A stretch of 64,000 nucleotides of DNA from Planctomycetota bacterium (GTDB taxonomy: Bacteria; Planctomycetota; UBA1135; GCA-002686595), in contig JAJDEW010000111.1 of the NCBI GenBank assembly GCA_029259595.1, positions 1-64,000 of the forward strand, in the 5' to 3' direction. A program made the translations under genes and the position numbers. Under the pieces are notes generated by a model, which had not been told where the DNA came from, did no database searches, and saw only the letters and a list, made by a program, of their open reading frames with translations. This document shows positions 44,577 through 52,645 of the stretch, in pieces. Numbering within the stretch: position 1 is the first letter of the stretch; every line of letters begins with the position of its first letter.

Positions 44577-45610
44577 ACGCTTCGGGGAACGATCCTGGCG
44601 CCGCCCCTGTCTTCGTCACCGGTGCGACGGGCTTCGTCGGCTCCGCGCTGGTTCGTGAGCTCGTAGCGGCCGGCCGTGAGGTTCACGCAATCTATCGCGC
44701 CGGTTCGCCCCGCCACGACCTCGAGGAAGCGGGGCCGGTCTGGTACGAAGCGTCGCTCGAGGACGAGTGCGCGCTCGAGGTCATCGTCCGAATCGTGACC
44801 GACCGAGGCCGGCGCGTCGGACGTCCGGCCGAGCTCGTGCACGCGGCGGCGAAGGTCAGCTACCGGCGTCGCGACGCCGAGCTGTCGCGGCGGACGAACG
44901 TCGAGGGCACGCGTACGTTGCTCGACGCCTGGGCGCGCCACGCGGGGGGACGCTTTCTGTTCGTGAGCTCGGTCGTGGCGATCGGTGTCGCCGAATCGGC
45001 CGCGAACGAGCTGGACGAGCTCGCGACCTTCCGGGCGCCGCGCTCGGCCACGCACTACGTGAGCACGAAGCGCGCCGCCGAACGGATCGTGTTGAACCGT
45101 GCGCCCGAGCTCGACGTGACCGTCGTCAATCCAGGGGCGGTGTACGGACCCTCGCAGCGCCCCACCAACATGCTGCGCTTCCTCGAGCGCGTCGCGTCGG
45201 GAGGACTCGGGCCGCTCGCTCCGCCCGGTTCGCTCTCGGTGGTGGGCTTGCGGGACGTCGCCAGGGGCATTCGGCTCGTGCTCGAGCACGGTGCCCGCGG
45301 CGAGCGAACGATCCTCACGACGGAGAACTTGACCGTTCGTGAGCTGATAGGGCGCGCCGCGCTCGCCTTCGATCGCCCCGCGCCGCGCGCGACGTGCCCG
45401 AAACCACTCTGGCGCGCCCTCGTTCAGGGCGCCAGGCTCGTCGACCGCGTGCGGCCCCTCGAGCACGCGACGCCGGCGGCGCTGGGACTGCTGGGTGAGC
45501 ACCTGTGCTTCTCGTCGGCGAAGGCCCGGCGCCTCGGATGGGTTCCACGGCCCTTTGCCGAGGTGCTCGCGGAGACGATAGGCTGGATGCGCTCCAGGAG
45601 CCTCGCTTGA
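44573..45610 (+). CDS. NAD-dependent epimerase/dehydratase-like extended SDR
   Basis: 345 aa. Rossmann VFVTGATGFVGSALVREL, LVHAAAKVSY, FVSSVVAIG and the catalytic Tyr-x3-Lys in HYVSTKRAAE are intact. VVNPGAVYGPSQRPTNML matches the family. Substrates in this family range from nucleotide sugars to hydroxysteroids or dihydroflavonols, and none can be picked here. Start TTG overlaps the kinase stop, and the stop overlaps the next start (TTGA). Confidence 0.85.
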   Translation: MNASGNDPGAAPVFVTGATGFVGSALVRELVAAGREVHAIYRAGSPRHDLEEAGPVWYEASLEDECALEVIVRIVTDRGRRVGRPAELVHAAAKVSYRRRDAELSRRTNVEGTRTLLDAWARHAGGRFLFVSSVVAIGVAESAANELDELATFRAPRSATHYVSTKRAAERIVLNRAPELDVTVVNPGAVYGPSQRPTNMLRFLERVASGGLGPLAPPGSLSVVGLRDVARGIRLVLEHGARGERTILTTENLTVRELIGRAALAFDRPAPRATCPKPLWRALVQGARLVDRVRPLEHATPAALGLLGEHLCFSSAKARRLGWVPRPFAEVLAETIGWMRSRSLA

Positions 45611-46653
45611 ACCTCGTGCCCCTCCTCTTCGCCGTCGCGGGCCTGTCCGTGCCGCACCTCGCTCCCCGCGTGGGGCATGCTGCCGGTCCGGACGAGCCGG
45701 CCGTCTCCGTCTTGACGCGCCCGCTCTTCGAAGGCGACGAGCCGCCGGAATGCGAGGCCGTGCGCTCGTTCGCCTTCCCCTATACGCGGGACACCCGCGC
45801 CGCGGCCTTGCTCCGTGCGCAGTCCGTGGCCGAGTGGCTGCGCGGCGCGGAGCGGGCGGAGGTCCCCGGCCTGCGACCGGTCGTCGGGACGTTTCCTCCT
45901 GGCGTGCTCGCTCCACAGATCGATCGGTTCCTTTCGCAGGCCGAGCTCGAGGAGGTCTCGGACCCGCTCGACACGGGGCAGGGCTTCCACGTCGTCCAGC
46001 GCCTCGCGCGCCATGCCGGCTGCCGTCAGATCTTGATCCGGGACCGCTCAACCGCCGGGCGCGAGCGTGCCGCCGCGCTCCTGGAACGACTGCGAGCCGG
46101 TGAGGACTTCGCGACGCTCGCGCGGGAGCGGTCCGAGGATCCTGCCAGCGCCGCACGCGGCGGGGACTACCGGGTCTTCGAGCGCGGAGAAAGCGACGCG
46201 TCGATCAAGGCGGCCGTCTTCGACGACCGCACGGGGCTTCCCTTCGGGCCCGTGGAGTCCCCGCTCGGTTGGCACGTTCTGTGGCGGGTGCCGCCGGCGG
46301 AGCTCGCGCCCGGGCTCGTCGAGAACAATTGGATCCGACTGCGCGGGCTCCTGATCTCCCATCGCGCTGCCGCGGGGGCCGTCGAATTGGCGGGGCGCAG
46401 CCGCCTCGACGCGGCCGATCTGGCCCACGAGCTGGCGGATCGCTGGGAGGCCGGCGCCGAGCTCGCCGACCTCGCAGCGGAATACGACGACGATCGCAAG
46501 GGACGTGCGGCGCGCGGCAGCCTGGGCTGGGTCTACCGCAAGAATCCGCTGACGAGCCACGAGCTCGATGCGATGTTCTTGGTCGAGCCCGGGGCACGCC
46601 GTGGACCGTTCGAGACGCCGTTCGGCTGGGTCTTCCTCGAGCGCGTCCGTTGA
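45607..46653 (+). CDS. Exported parvulin-like peptidyl-prolyl isomerase
   Basis: 348 aa. A hydrophobic N-terminus (NLVPLLFAVAGLSVPHLA) suggests export. A parvulin-type rotamase domain is clear at about 140-235: CRQILIRDRS, RLRAGEDFATLARERSEDP, GGDYRVFERGE and FGPVESPLGWHVLWRV. A second, weaker copy follows (about 245-348): LRGLLISHR, AELADLAAEYDDD, RGSLGWVY and RGPFETPFGWVFLERVR. Such proteins help fold outer-membrane or secreted proteins. Start TTG overlaps the epimerase stop. Confidence 0.75.
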   Translation: MNLVPLLFAVAGLSVPHLAPRVGHAAGPDEPAVSVLTRPLFEGDEPPECEAVRSFAFPYTRDTRAAALLRAQSVAEWLRGAERAEVPGLRPVVGTFPPGVLAPQIDRFLSQAELEEVSDPLDTGQGFHVVQRLARHAGCRQILIRDRSTAGRERAAALLERLRAGEDFATLARERSEDPASAARGGDYRVFERGESDASIKAAVFDDRTGLPFGPVESPLGWHVLWRVPPAELAPGLVENNWIRLRGLLISHRAAAGAVELAGRSRLDAADLAHELADRWEAGAELADLAAEYDDDRKGRAARGSLGWVYRKNPLTSHELDAMFLVEPGARRGPFETPFGWVFLERVR

Positions 46654-47405
46654 CTGCACCGGTCGCCCGCGTCGGGCTCGTCTTGCCGGCCTTCAACGAG
46701 GAAGCGGCCCTTGGGCTGGTGCTCGCCGAGGTGCCGCGGGCGGCGGTCGCGCGGATCGTCGTCGTCGACAACGGTTCGACCGACCGTTCGGCGGAGGTCG
46801 CACGAGCCGGAGGAGCGGAGGTGGTGCGGGAAGATCGGCGTGGCTACGGTCGCGCGTGTCTGGCGGGCATCGAACGCCTGCTCGCGACGGCGCCGGCCCT
46901 GACGGACACGGACATCGTCGCCTTCCTCGACGCCGACCATTCGGACTACCCCGAAGACCTGGTTCGGATCCTCGCGCCCTTGCACGCGGGCGAGGTCGAT
47001 CTCGTCATCGGATCCCGGGTCCTGGGGGGAGCCGCGATGGACGCGCTGTTGCCCCAGGCCTGGTTCGGCAACCGTCTCGCGTGCTTCTTGATGCGCGTCC
47101 TGTTCGGCGCGCGCTACACCGACCTCGGTCCCTTCCGCGCGATCCGCGTCGCCGCCCTTCGTCGACTCGACATGCAGGATCCGACCTTCGGTTGGACCGT
47201 GGAGATGCAGCTCAAGGCGAAGAGCTTCGGACTACGCGTCACCGAGGTACCGGTGCGCTACCGCAAGCGCATCGGTGAGAGCAAGATCACGGGCACGTTG
47301 ACCGGAACGCTGCGCGCCGGCTGGAAGATCATCGGCTGGATCCTCACCTGGCGTCTCCTTCTCCTGGTGCGCCGGCCGGAAAGCCCCAGGTCCCGCTCAC
47401 TTTGA
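46650..47405 (+). CDS. Glycosyltransferase family 2 (DPM1-like)
   Basis: 251 aa. The GT-A fold is intact: VGLVLPAFNEEAALGLVL, IVVVDNGSTDRSAEVA, GYGRACLAGIE and the DXD-like FLDADHSDYPEDL. VIGSRVLGG and GPFRAIRVAAL match polyprenol-phosphate sugar transferases of the dolichyl-phosphate-mannose synthase type, which load a sugar onto a lipid carrier. It lacks the long C-terminal membrane domain; only about 15 hydrophobic residues (GWIILTWRLLLLV-like) are present. Start TTG overlaps the PPIase stop. The end overlaps a convergent gene by 62 bases. Confidence 0.85.
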   Translation: MTAPVARVGLVLPAFNEEAALGLVLAEVPRAAVARIVVVDNGSTDRSAEVARAGGAEVVREDRRGYGRACLAGIERLLATAPALTDTDIVAFLDADHSDYPEDLVRILAPLHAGEVDLVIGSRVLGGAAMDALLPQAWFGNRLACFLMRVLFGARYTDLGPFRAIRVAALRRLDMQDPTFGWTVEMQLKAKSFGLRVTEVPVRYRKRIGESKITGTLTGTLRAGWKIIGWILTWRLLLLVRRPESPRSRSL

Positions 47406-47694
47406 CGAAGCGGATCGAGACGATGTCCAGGAGGAAGTCCAACGGGCCGAGGTGGGGGATCACCAGCTCGCGTTCGACCAGTGGATTGGGCATGCGGGCG
47501 TCAGCGACGTTGCCATGGGCGATCTGGCGCGCGTCCTGAGGGATGTCGACGGACAGCAACGTGAAGCTCCAGGCCGTCGCCTCGAAGGTCCCCGAGCTGG
47601 GCGTGTCACGATGGAACGCGACGCTCGCGCACGACGGCGCGACCGTGAGGAGTGCGCCCAGGAGGATCAGGACGACGACGACGTGCCGGTTCAT
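47344..47694 (-). CDS. Small exported protein, possible lipoprotein
   Basis: 116 aa beginning MNRHVVVVLILLGALLTVAP, a clear signal sequence; Cys22 (APSC) could be a weak lipobox. The mature part is short and beta-rich, family unknown. A minus-strand TATGGT ends 7 bases before the ATG, so the message is probably leaderless. The 3' 62 bases overlap the GT2 gene on the opposite strand. Confidence 0.55.
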   Translation of the reverse strand: MNRHVVVVLILLGALLTVAPSCASVAFHRDTPSSGTFEATAWSFTLLSVDIPQDARQIAHGNVADARMPNPLVERELVIPHLGPLDFLLDIVSIRFVKVSGTWGFPAGAPGEGDAR

Positions 47695-47701
47695 GCGGCC
47701 A

Positions 47702-47707
47702 ACCATA
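47702..47707 (-). promoter_or_regulatory. -10 box TATGGT, leaderless arrangement
   Basis: On the minus strand TATGGT ends 7 bases before the ATG at 47694, predicting a transcript that begins at or near the start codon. Confidence 0.45.
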
Positions 47708-47810
47708 GTCCTCGCCCTGGGCCGAGACCAGCGCCGAGGCGGGCTCCCGAGGGACTCCGGTCCACCGAATCCGGAGCCCTTCGCGGCTCGAAGTTCCCGT
47801 GCCACAACGG

Positions 47811-47816
47811 TAGTCT
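47811..47816 (+). promoter_or_regulatory. -10 box TAGTCT, leaderless arrangement
   Basis: TAGTCT ends exactly 6 bases before the GTG of the galactokinase-family gene, identical in sequence and spacing to the box in front of modA. Confidence 0.5.
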
Positions 47817-47822
47817 CCGCGG

Positions 47823-49049
47823 GTGAGCGGCCCATCCGATCCAGCGAACCCGTCGGGTCTCGTCGCCGGAACAGCCCAGGGCGTCGAGACCCTCGTGGAG
47901 CGCTTTCATGGCGTCTTCGCGGATGCCAAAGTGGCGCCGCGCCTCTTCTTCGCACCCGGCCGGATCAACTTGATGGGGGCGCACCTGGACTACAGCGGTG
48001 GTCCGGTGATGCCGATGGCGATCGATCGCGGAACCTACCTCGCGATCGCGACGCGGGCCGACGGGCGGCTGCGGCTCGCGTCCTTGTGCGAGCCGGAGAT
48101 GTTCGAAGGTTCGATTCATGAGTTGCCCGTTCGAGCGTTGGGGCGCTGGTACGACTACCCCCTGGGAGTCCTAACCCGGCTCTTGTCCGAACGTTCCGCC
48201 GGGGCGGGACTCGATGTGCTTTTCGGGGGAGATCTGCCCGTCGGTGCCGGCCTCTCGTCGTCGGCCTCGATCTGTGTGGCGACGTCGTTCGCCGTCTCCG
48301 CCTGCCTCGAGTTCCCGAGCTCGACGGAGACTCACATCGAAGCGGCGCTCTACGGCGAGCGGGAGTTCGTCGGCGTCCAATGCGGGATCATGGACCCCTA
48401 CGCGGTCGCCATGGCGCGCCCGGGGCACCTCTTGTGGCTCGATTGCAAGGACCGCTCGACGGAGCTCCTGCCGATCGACACGCAAGCCGTGCACATCGCC
48501 GTCGTCGATACCGGGATTCGTCGCGAGCTCGCGGCCACGGAGTTCAATCGTCGCGTGGCCGAGTGCCAGAGCGCCTTCGAGAAGCTCGCCCAGGAGGTTC
48601 CCGAGGCGACCTGCTTGCGTGACATCCCGCGCGCGGCGGTCGAGGCGGGGCGCGCGCGGCTCACTCCCGAGGAGTACCGACGGGCGGTGCACGTGGCGGA
48701 GGAGGTGACGCGCACCTTCCGGGCGCGCGTGGCCCTCATCGACGGCGACCTTGCGGCCTTCGGGCGCGAGGTGCTCACCGCCCACGCTTCCCTGCGCGAT
48801 CTCTACGAGGTCTCGATTCCCGAGCTGGACACGCTCGTCGCCGTCTCCGAGGAGTGGAACGGCTTCTTGGGGGGACGCCTGACCGGCGCGGGCTTCGGAG
48901 GTTGCGTCGTCCTGTTGGTCCGTTCGGAAGCCGTCGCGGGCTTCGAAGCGCACCTCAGGGAGGCCTATGCGCGCCGCTTCGGCCGCCGGCCCCGCGTGCA
49001 CTTCTTCCAGGGCGACGCCGGACCGCGCGAGCTCACGCGATCCGGCTGA
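47823..49049 (+). CDS. galK: Galactokinase-family GHMP sugar kinase
   Basis: 408 aa with the three GHMP motifs: PGRINLMGAHLDYSGG (sugar-binding signature), LPVGAGLSSSAS (phosphate loop), and TGAGFGGCVV. The catalytic Asp is in CGIMDPYAV. It phosphorylates a sugar at C1 using ATP. Odd point: the galactokinase signature normally reads GEHTDY, but here it is GAHLDY, so the Glu that contacts the sugar is an Ala. A different sugar (GalNAc, arabinose, or other) or altered affinity is possible. GTG 47823 sits 6 bases after a TAGTCT box. galT, galE and galM are not adjacent. Confidence 0.85.
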   Translation: MSGPSDPANPSGLVAGTAQGVETLVERFHGVFADAKVAPRLFFAPGRINLMGAHLDYSGGPVMPMAIDRGTYLAIATRADGRLRLASLCEPEMFEGSIHELPVRALGRWYDYPLGVLTRLLSERSAGAGLDVLFGGDLPVGAGLSSSASICVATSFAVSACLEFPSSTETHIEAALYGEREFVGVQCGIMDPYAVAMARPGHLLWLDCKDRSTELLPIDTQAVHIAVVDTGIRRELAATEFNRRVAECQSAFEKLAQEVPEATCLRDIPRAAVEAGRARLTPEEYRRAVHVAEEVTRTFRARVALIDGDLAAFGREVLTAHASLRDLYEVSIPELDTLVAVSEEWNGFLGGRLTGAGFGGCVVLLVRSEAVAGFEAHLREAYARRFGRRPRVHFFQGDAGPRELTRSG

Positions 49050-49053
49050 GCGC

Positions 49054-51210
49054 TCAGCGTCCGTCGGCGAATTCGCGCGCCGTGCTCAGGATGGCCGCCG
49101 AGGCCGCATCGTTCGCGAGAGGCGCAGCCGCGCTCGCTTCGAAGAGCTCGACGGCGGCCAGCGGGCGTCCGCCGAAGAGGTAGTTCAGGCCCAGCACGAG
49201 CCGCGCGTCCTGGTCGCTCGGATGATCTTCGAGGTAGAGCTCGAGGACCGCGAGCTGACGGTCGAAGTCGGCCGGGTCGGGATAGAAGGCGTGCTTGTCG
49301 ACCACGCCGCGGACGAGTTCCGGCTCCAGCTCGAAGGCGCGACGGACCGCGTAGGCCGCGTAGTGGTAGTCGCCGGCGGCGAACAGCGCATCCGAAAGGA
49401 CCAGGTACAGGGCACCGTGCTCGGGCGCGAATTCGACCGCCTTGGCGTAGAACTGCACGGAGTCCGTGTAGCGCCCGTCACGGAAGGCCTGATCACCGAG
49501 CGTCAGGTAACGGTCGGCCGCGATCGAGATCGTCGGACTCGGGTTGGCGACGGCAACGGCCTCGCCCACGGGCTCCGCGACCGGTGCCTGTTCGACGACG
49601 GTGACCGTTTCGTAGGGCTGTTCGTAGATCGTCTGGTACACGACCCGCGTCGCGCACGACGCGTAGCTTCTGTAGTAGGGGTAGTACGAGACCGACCAGT
49701 ACGGGACCCAGCAGGACAGGTAGCTGCCCCACCACCACGGATAGCAGTAGCCGTTGCGCCAGAAGGATGAGAATCCGAAGTGGATCGAGCCGCCCCAGTT
49801 GCCGTAGCCCCAGGGTCCGCAGTACCCGAAGTTCGACGAGATACGAGGCCGGCAGCCATCGAGAAAGCCGAAGCCGTACAAGCCGCCTGCGGCGACGGTG
49901 CCCGCCGCCCAGGCATAGGTCTGAGCCGTGGCGATCGCCTCACCCGCGCCGCGCACGTCGCGGATCTTGGTCGGAGAGAGGCTGCCGACTTGTCCGAGGC
50001 CTCCGCCGTAGGTCGTGACGCCCGGACGTCCACCCGCTCCCTGGCCCGGACGCGTACCGGGACGAGCGGGACGGATGCCATCGGCCGGACGCAGCCCGCC
50101 GGTGGTGGCGGGGCCGCCACGCGGGCCGGATCCCGGGCGAACGCCCGGTCGCGTTCCCGGACGAGCGTCCGGGGGCGACGTGGTCGGGCGTGCCGGAGCG
50201 AGTCCGGGGTAGCCGGTCGACGGTCCGCGCACCCCGCCGTTGCTGCGCACGCCGAGGTTGCCGCGGACGCCGAGGCTGGCAGAACCCGTCGGACGGCTCG
50301 CGTCCGGACGGACCGTCGGGCGCCGGCCGTCGAGCGTGGCGGGTCGCCCGCTCGAGCGCACGCCGATGCCGTAGCGGTCGACGATCGGCCGCGAACCGCT
50401 CAGGCCCGACCCACGGGTTCCGAGGTCGCTGCCCGGCGCCGCGCCGGACGAGCTCGCGCCCGCCGGACGGTAGGGGACGGGAAAGCGCACCGACGAGCGG
50501 GTGCTTGGACGCAGGTCGATCACGCCCGGCCGACCGCCGCTTTCGCCCCGTCCCGATGAAAATCCGTTGGTGCCTGCCGTTGGCCGCGCGGAGTCGAAGG
50601 GGGTCGGTGAGCTCGAGCCGAGGGACGTGGGACGGGAGCGGCCGCCGTAGATGCCGCTCGAGGAGGTCGTGCCAGGGCGCGCGTCCAGGCCGGGCGAAAC
50701 GCCGCCGCGGATGCCCGTCGGGCGGCTGCCCTGCAAGCTGCTCGGGCTCGAGCTCGGCCGCGAGCTCGAGCGGATCGACGTCGGCCGCGAGCTCCAGCGG
50801 ATCGACGTCGGACGCGAACTCGAGCGAATCGAGGTCGGGCGCGAGGTCGAGGTCGGACGCGAGCCAGGGAGGACGCTCGGTCGCGAGGAGGCGCGGGTCG
50901 CGCCGCTCTGCCGCGAGGGTGTGCTGCCGCGCGAGCTCGAGCGCACCCCGCTCGAGCGGGAGCCCTGCGACGAGGAGCGGCTGGCGCTCGAGCGGGTGGG
51001 CGACGAACGGCTGGAGCTGCGCTGGGCGCTGGAACGCGAGCGCGACGACCCGCCGTTCGAACGGGCGCGCGAGCGCTGCGAAGCGGCCGGCTCGAAGCTC
51101 GTCAGGGCGGCGCCGGGCGCTGCGGCCGGCGCGGGGGCCGCGGCCGGTCGGCTGAAGCCGGTGAGGCCGAGGAGGAGGCTCGTCGTGAGGGCGATCGTGA
51201 GTCGTCGCAT
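49054..51210 (-). CDS. Large exported Ser/Arg-rich protein with C-terminal TPR-like domain
   Basis: 718 aa. Signal peptide MRRLTIALTTSLLLGLTGF. Residues about 40-430 are low complexity: first SR/RS-rich (SRSRSSAQRSSSRSSPTRSS), with a perfect-looking 9-residue repeat RPTSIRSSS, then Pro/Gly/Arg-rich. Residues 460-560 are Tyr/Trp/Gly-rich with several Cys (CYPWWWGSYLSCWVPYW). The last 150 residues are TPR-like (YLTLGDQAFRDGRYTDSVQF, AFELEPELV). The strongly basic body would bind acidic polymers such as LPS, DNA or acidic glycan; function unknown. ATG 51210 follows the only good signal peptide start. Confidence 0.65.
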   Translation of the reverse strand: MRRLTIALTTSLLLGLTGFSRPAAAPAPAAAPGAALTSFEPAASQRSRARSNGGSSRSRSSAQRSSSRSSPTRSSASRSSSQGSRSSGVRSSSRGSTPSRQSGATRASSRPSVLPGSRPTSTSRPTSIRSSSRPTSIRWSSRPTSIRSSSRPSSSPSSLQGSRPTGIRGGVSPGLDARPGTTSSSGIYGGRSRPTSLGSSSPTPFDSARPTAGTNGFSSGRGESGGRPGVIDLRPSTRSSVRFPVPYRPAGASSSGAAPGSDLGTRGSGLSGSRPIVDRYGIGVRSSGRPATLDGRRPTVRPDASRPTGSASLGVRGNLGVRSNGGVRGPSTGYPGLAPARPTTSPPDARPGTRPGVRPGSGPRGGPATTGGLRPADGIRPARPGTRPGQGAGGRPGVTTYGGGLGQVGSLSPTKIRDVRGAGEAIATAQTYAWAAGTVAAGGLYGFGFLDGCRPRISSNFGYCGPWGYGNWGGSIHFGFSSFWRNGYCYPWWWGSYLSCWVPYWSVSYYPYYRSYASCATRVVYQTIYEQPYETVTVVEQAPVAEPVGEAVAVANPSPTISIAADRYLTLGDQAFRDGRYTDSVQFYAKAVEFAPEHGALYLVLSDALFAAGDYHYAAYAVRRAFELEPELVRGVVDKHAFYPDPADFDRQLAVLELYLEDHPSDQDARLVLGLNYLFGGRPLAAVELFEASAAAPLANDAASAAILSTAREFADGR
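50762..50842 (-). repeat. 27-bp tandem repeat coding for a 9-residue motif
   Basis: Three units of 27 bases (50762-50788, 50789-50815, 50816-50842) differ by only a few bases and encode RPTSIRSSS, RPTSIRWSS and RPTSIRSSS. A further degenerate unit follows. Likely slippage expansion inside the Ser/Arg-rich gene. Confidence 0.8.
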
Positions 51211-51420
51211 GGTGAAGCTCGGGCGGTTGGCGACCCGGGGGGATTCCCAGGCCCTGTTCAGGTACGCAAAGCGGGTGCCGAGCGCGACTTTTCGTTTTCC
51301 TGACCGGGAAGCCGCCGGAGAGGGACCGCAGGGCGGATTCCAGCGTCCGCGGGTGCGGGGATGTGGCCGGCCGACGTCCCCACGAGAGGACACTCGGTCC
51401 GCCTCGTTTCCGATCCCGGG

Positions 51421-51442
51421 GAGCATCCGGGGAGCATCCGGG
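51421..51442. repeat. Two tandem 11-bp repeats in intergenic gap
   Basis: GAGCATCCGGG occurs twice back to back in the 257-base gap between two minus-strand genes. No gene or hairpin is otherwise seen in this gap. Confidence 0.6.
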
Positions 51443-51467
51443 GAAAGGAGGGCCAGGGACCCGCGCT

Positions 51468-52631
51468 TCAGGAATCGCTTTCGAGCGGCAGGATGAGGTG
51501 CAGCCGCCGTTCCCCGTCCTCGTTCAGGACCCGGGCATAGGCGCGGCCCGGGTGCGCGCCCTGGGGCCGGGCCTTGCGCAGGGCCTGGAGGCGGCCGGGG
51601 TCGAGCGCGTCGAAGGGCAGGCGGTAGAAGAACAGGCCGGGTCGTTCGGTGCTGGTCGTCCACCCCTGTGGCGCCGGGGTGGCCGCCTCGACGAGACGCA
51701 CGAGCAGGGCGCGGGGCTGTGCCTGATCGTCGAGCTCGATCGTCGGAACGGGGTCGAGGCCGGCTTCGACGGTGGACGCGAGGCGCTCGCGCTCAACCTC
51801 GAAGGCCTCGAGCGCGGCCTCCCAGTCGGTCTCTGCGGGAAGCTCGATGCGGCGGAAGGTGAAGGGCTGCACGTCGAGCGAATGCACGGCCTGCCCGCCC
51901 ACGACGAGTCCGCGACCCGCGCGTCGGTCGGGCGGCTGGAAGAACGCGTCGAGGAAGGAGACGCGGGTGTGCAGGCTCTCGATCTTCTCCGTCCAGACCG
52001 CTTCGCCGGCGACGCTGGCCCGCAGCTCGAGCGGGCGTCCGTCGGCGTCCCAGGCCAGGACTTCGAGTGCTTCCCGTTCCGTTCCGTCGGGCGCGTGGAC
52101 CCCGATGCGCACGGGTCGCTTGCCGTCGAGTTCGGCCCAGAGCTCCGCCCCGAGCGCCGTGCCGTCGCCGCCTTTCAGGACCGCGGTCCGCACGTCGGGC
52201 TCGGACGGACTCGTCGTCCAGTCGAAGCCGATCGGCCAGGCGAGCAGGGCGCGACGCAGCTCCATCTGGACCAAGAGCTCGTCCTGTTCCTGGCCGGGGA
52301 CGATCACGCGCGAGCGGCTCCCGTTCTTTTCCAGGTGGTGAAAGCTCGTGCCGAAGCGGTACAGGACGTCACGCAGGAGCGGTCGCGAGCCTTCGACGCC
52401 GCGGTACCAGCGCACTCGATCCGGATAGATGTAGACCGATTCGAAGCGATGCGGTGCCTCGGGGGCGCTCGTGTAGACGAGCCGGGAGGCGCAGAAGAGC
52501 CCCGGCTGTCCGTCGACCGGCGCGCGCCGGCCGGGCGGCGTCGCCGCGACGCGTTCGCGCTGTTGGCTCCCGGCGAAGGACAGGGAAGCCGCGACGCACA
52601 GGCCGAGGAGCGGGCCTCGCCAGGCGCGCAA
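51468..52631 (-). CDS. Exported protein of unknown function
   Basis: 387 aa. I use TTG 52631, which leaves a short basic start and signal peptide (RAWRGPLLGLCVAASLSFAG). The mature part (CASRLVYTSAP, ESVYIYPDRVRWYRGVE, RFGTSFHHLEKNGS and so on) is beta-rich and resembles outer-membrane-lipoprotein-sorting or DUF-type soluble beta proteins only in general style, so no family is assigned. An in-frame extension upstream would overlap the aminotransferase gene. It starts 15 bases after that gene's stop, so it is likely co-transcribed. Confidence 0.6.
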   Translation of the reverse strand: MRAWRGPLLGLCVAASLSFAGSQQRERVAATPPGRRAPVDGQPGLFCASRLVYTSAPEAPHRFESVYIYPDRVRWYRGVEGSRPLLRDVLYRFGTSFHHLEKNGSRSRVIVPGQEQDELLVQMELRRALLAWPIGFDWTTSPSEPDVRTAVLKGGDGTALGAELWAELDGKRPVRIGVHAPDGTEREALEVLAWDADGRPLELRASVAGEAVWTEKIESLHTRVSFLDAFFQPPDRRAGRGLVVGGQAVHSLDVQPFTFRRIELPAETDWEAALEAFEVERERLASTVEAGLDPVPTIELDDQAQPRALLVRLVEAATPAPQGWTTSTERPGLFFYRLPFDALDPGRLQALRKARPQGAHPGRAYARVLNEDGERRLHLILPLESDS

Positions 52632-52645
52632 GCGAACGAGGGCCC

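Noticed and set aside
50762..50842. CRISPR-like array
   Set aside because: The units are contiguous without spacers and are a coding repeat within the Ser/Arg-rich gene.
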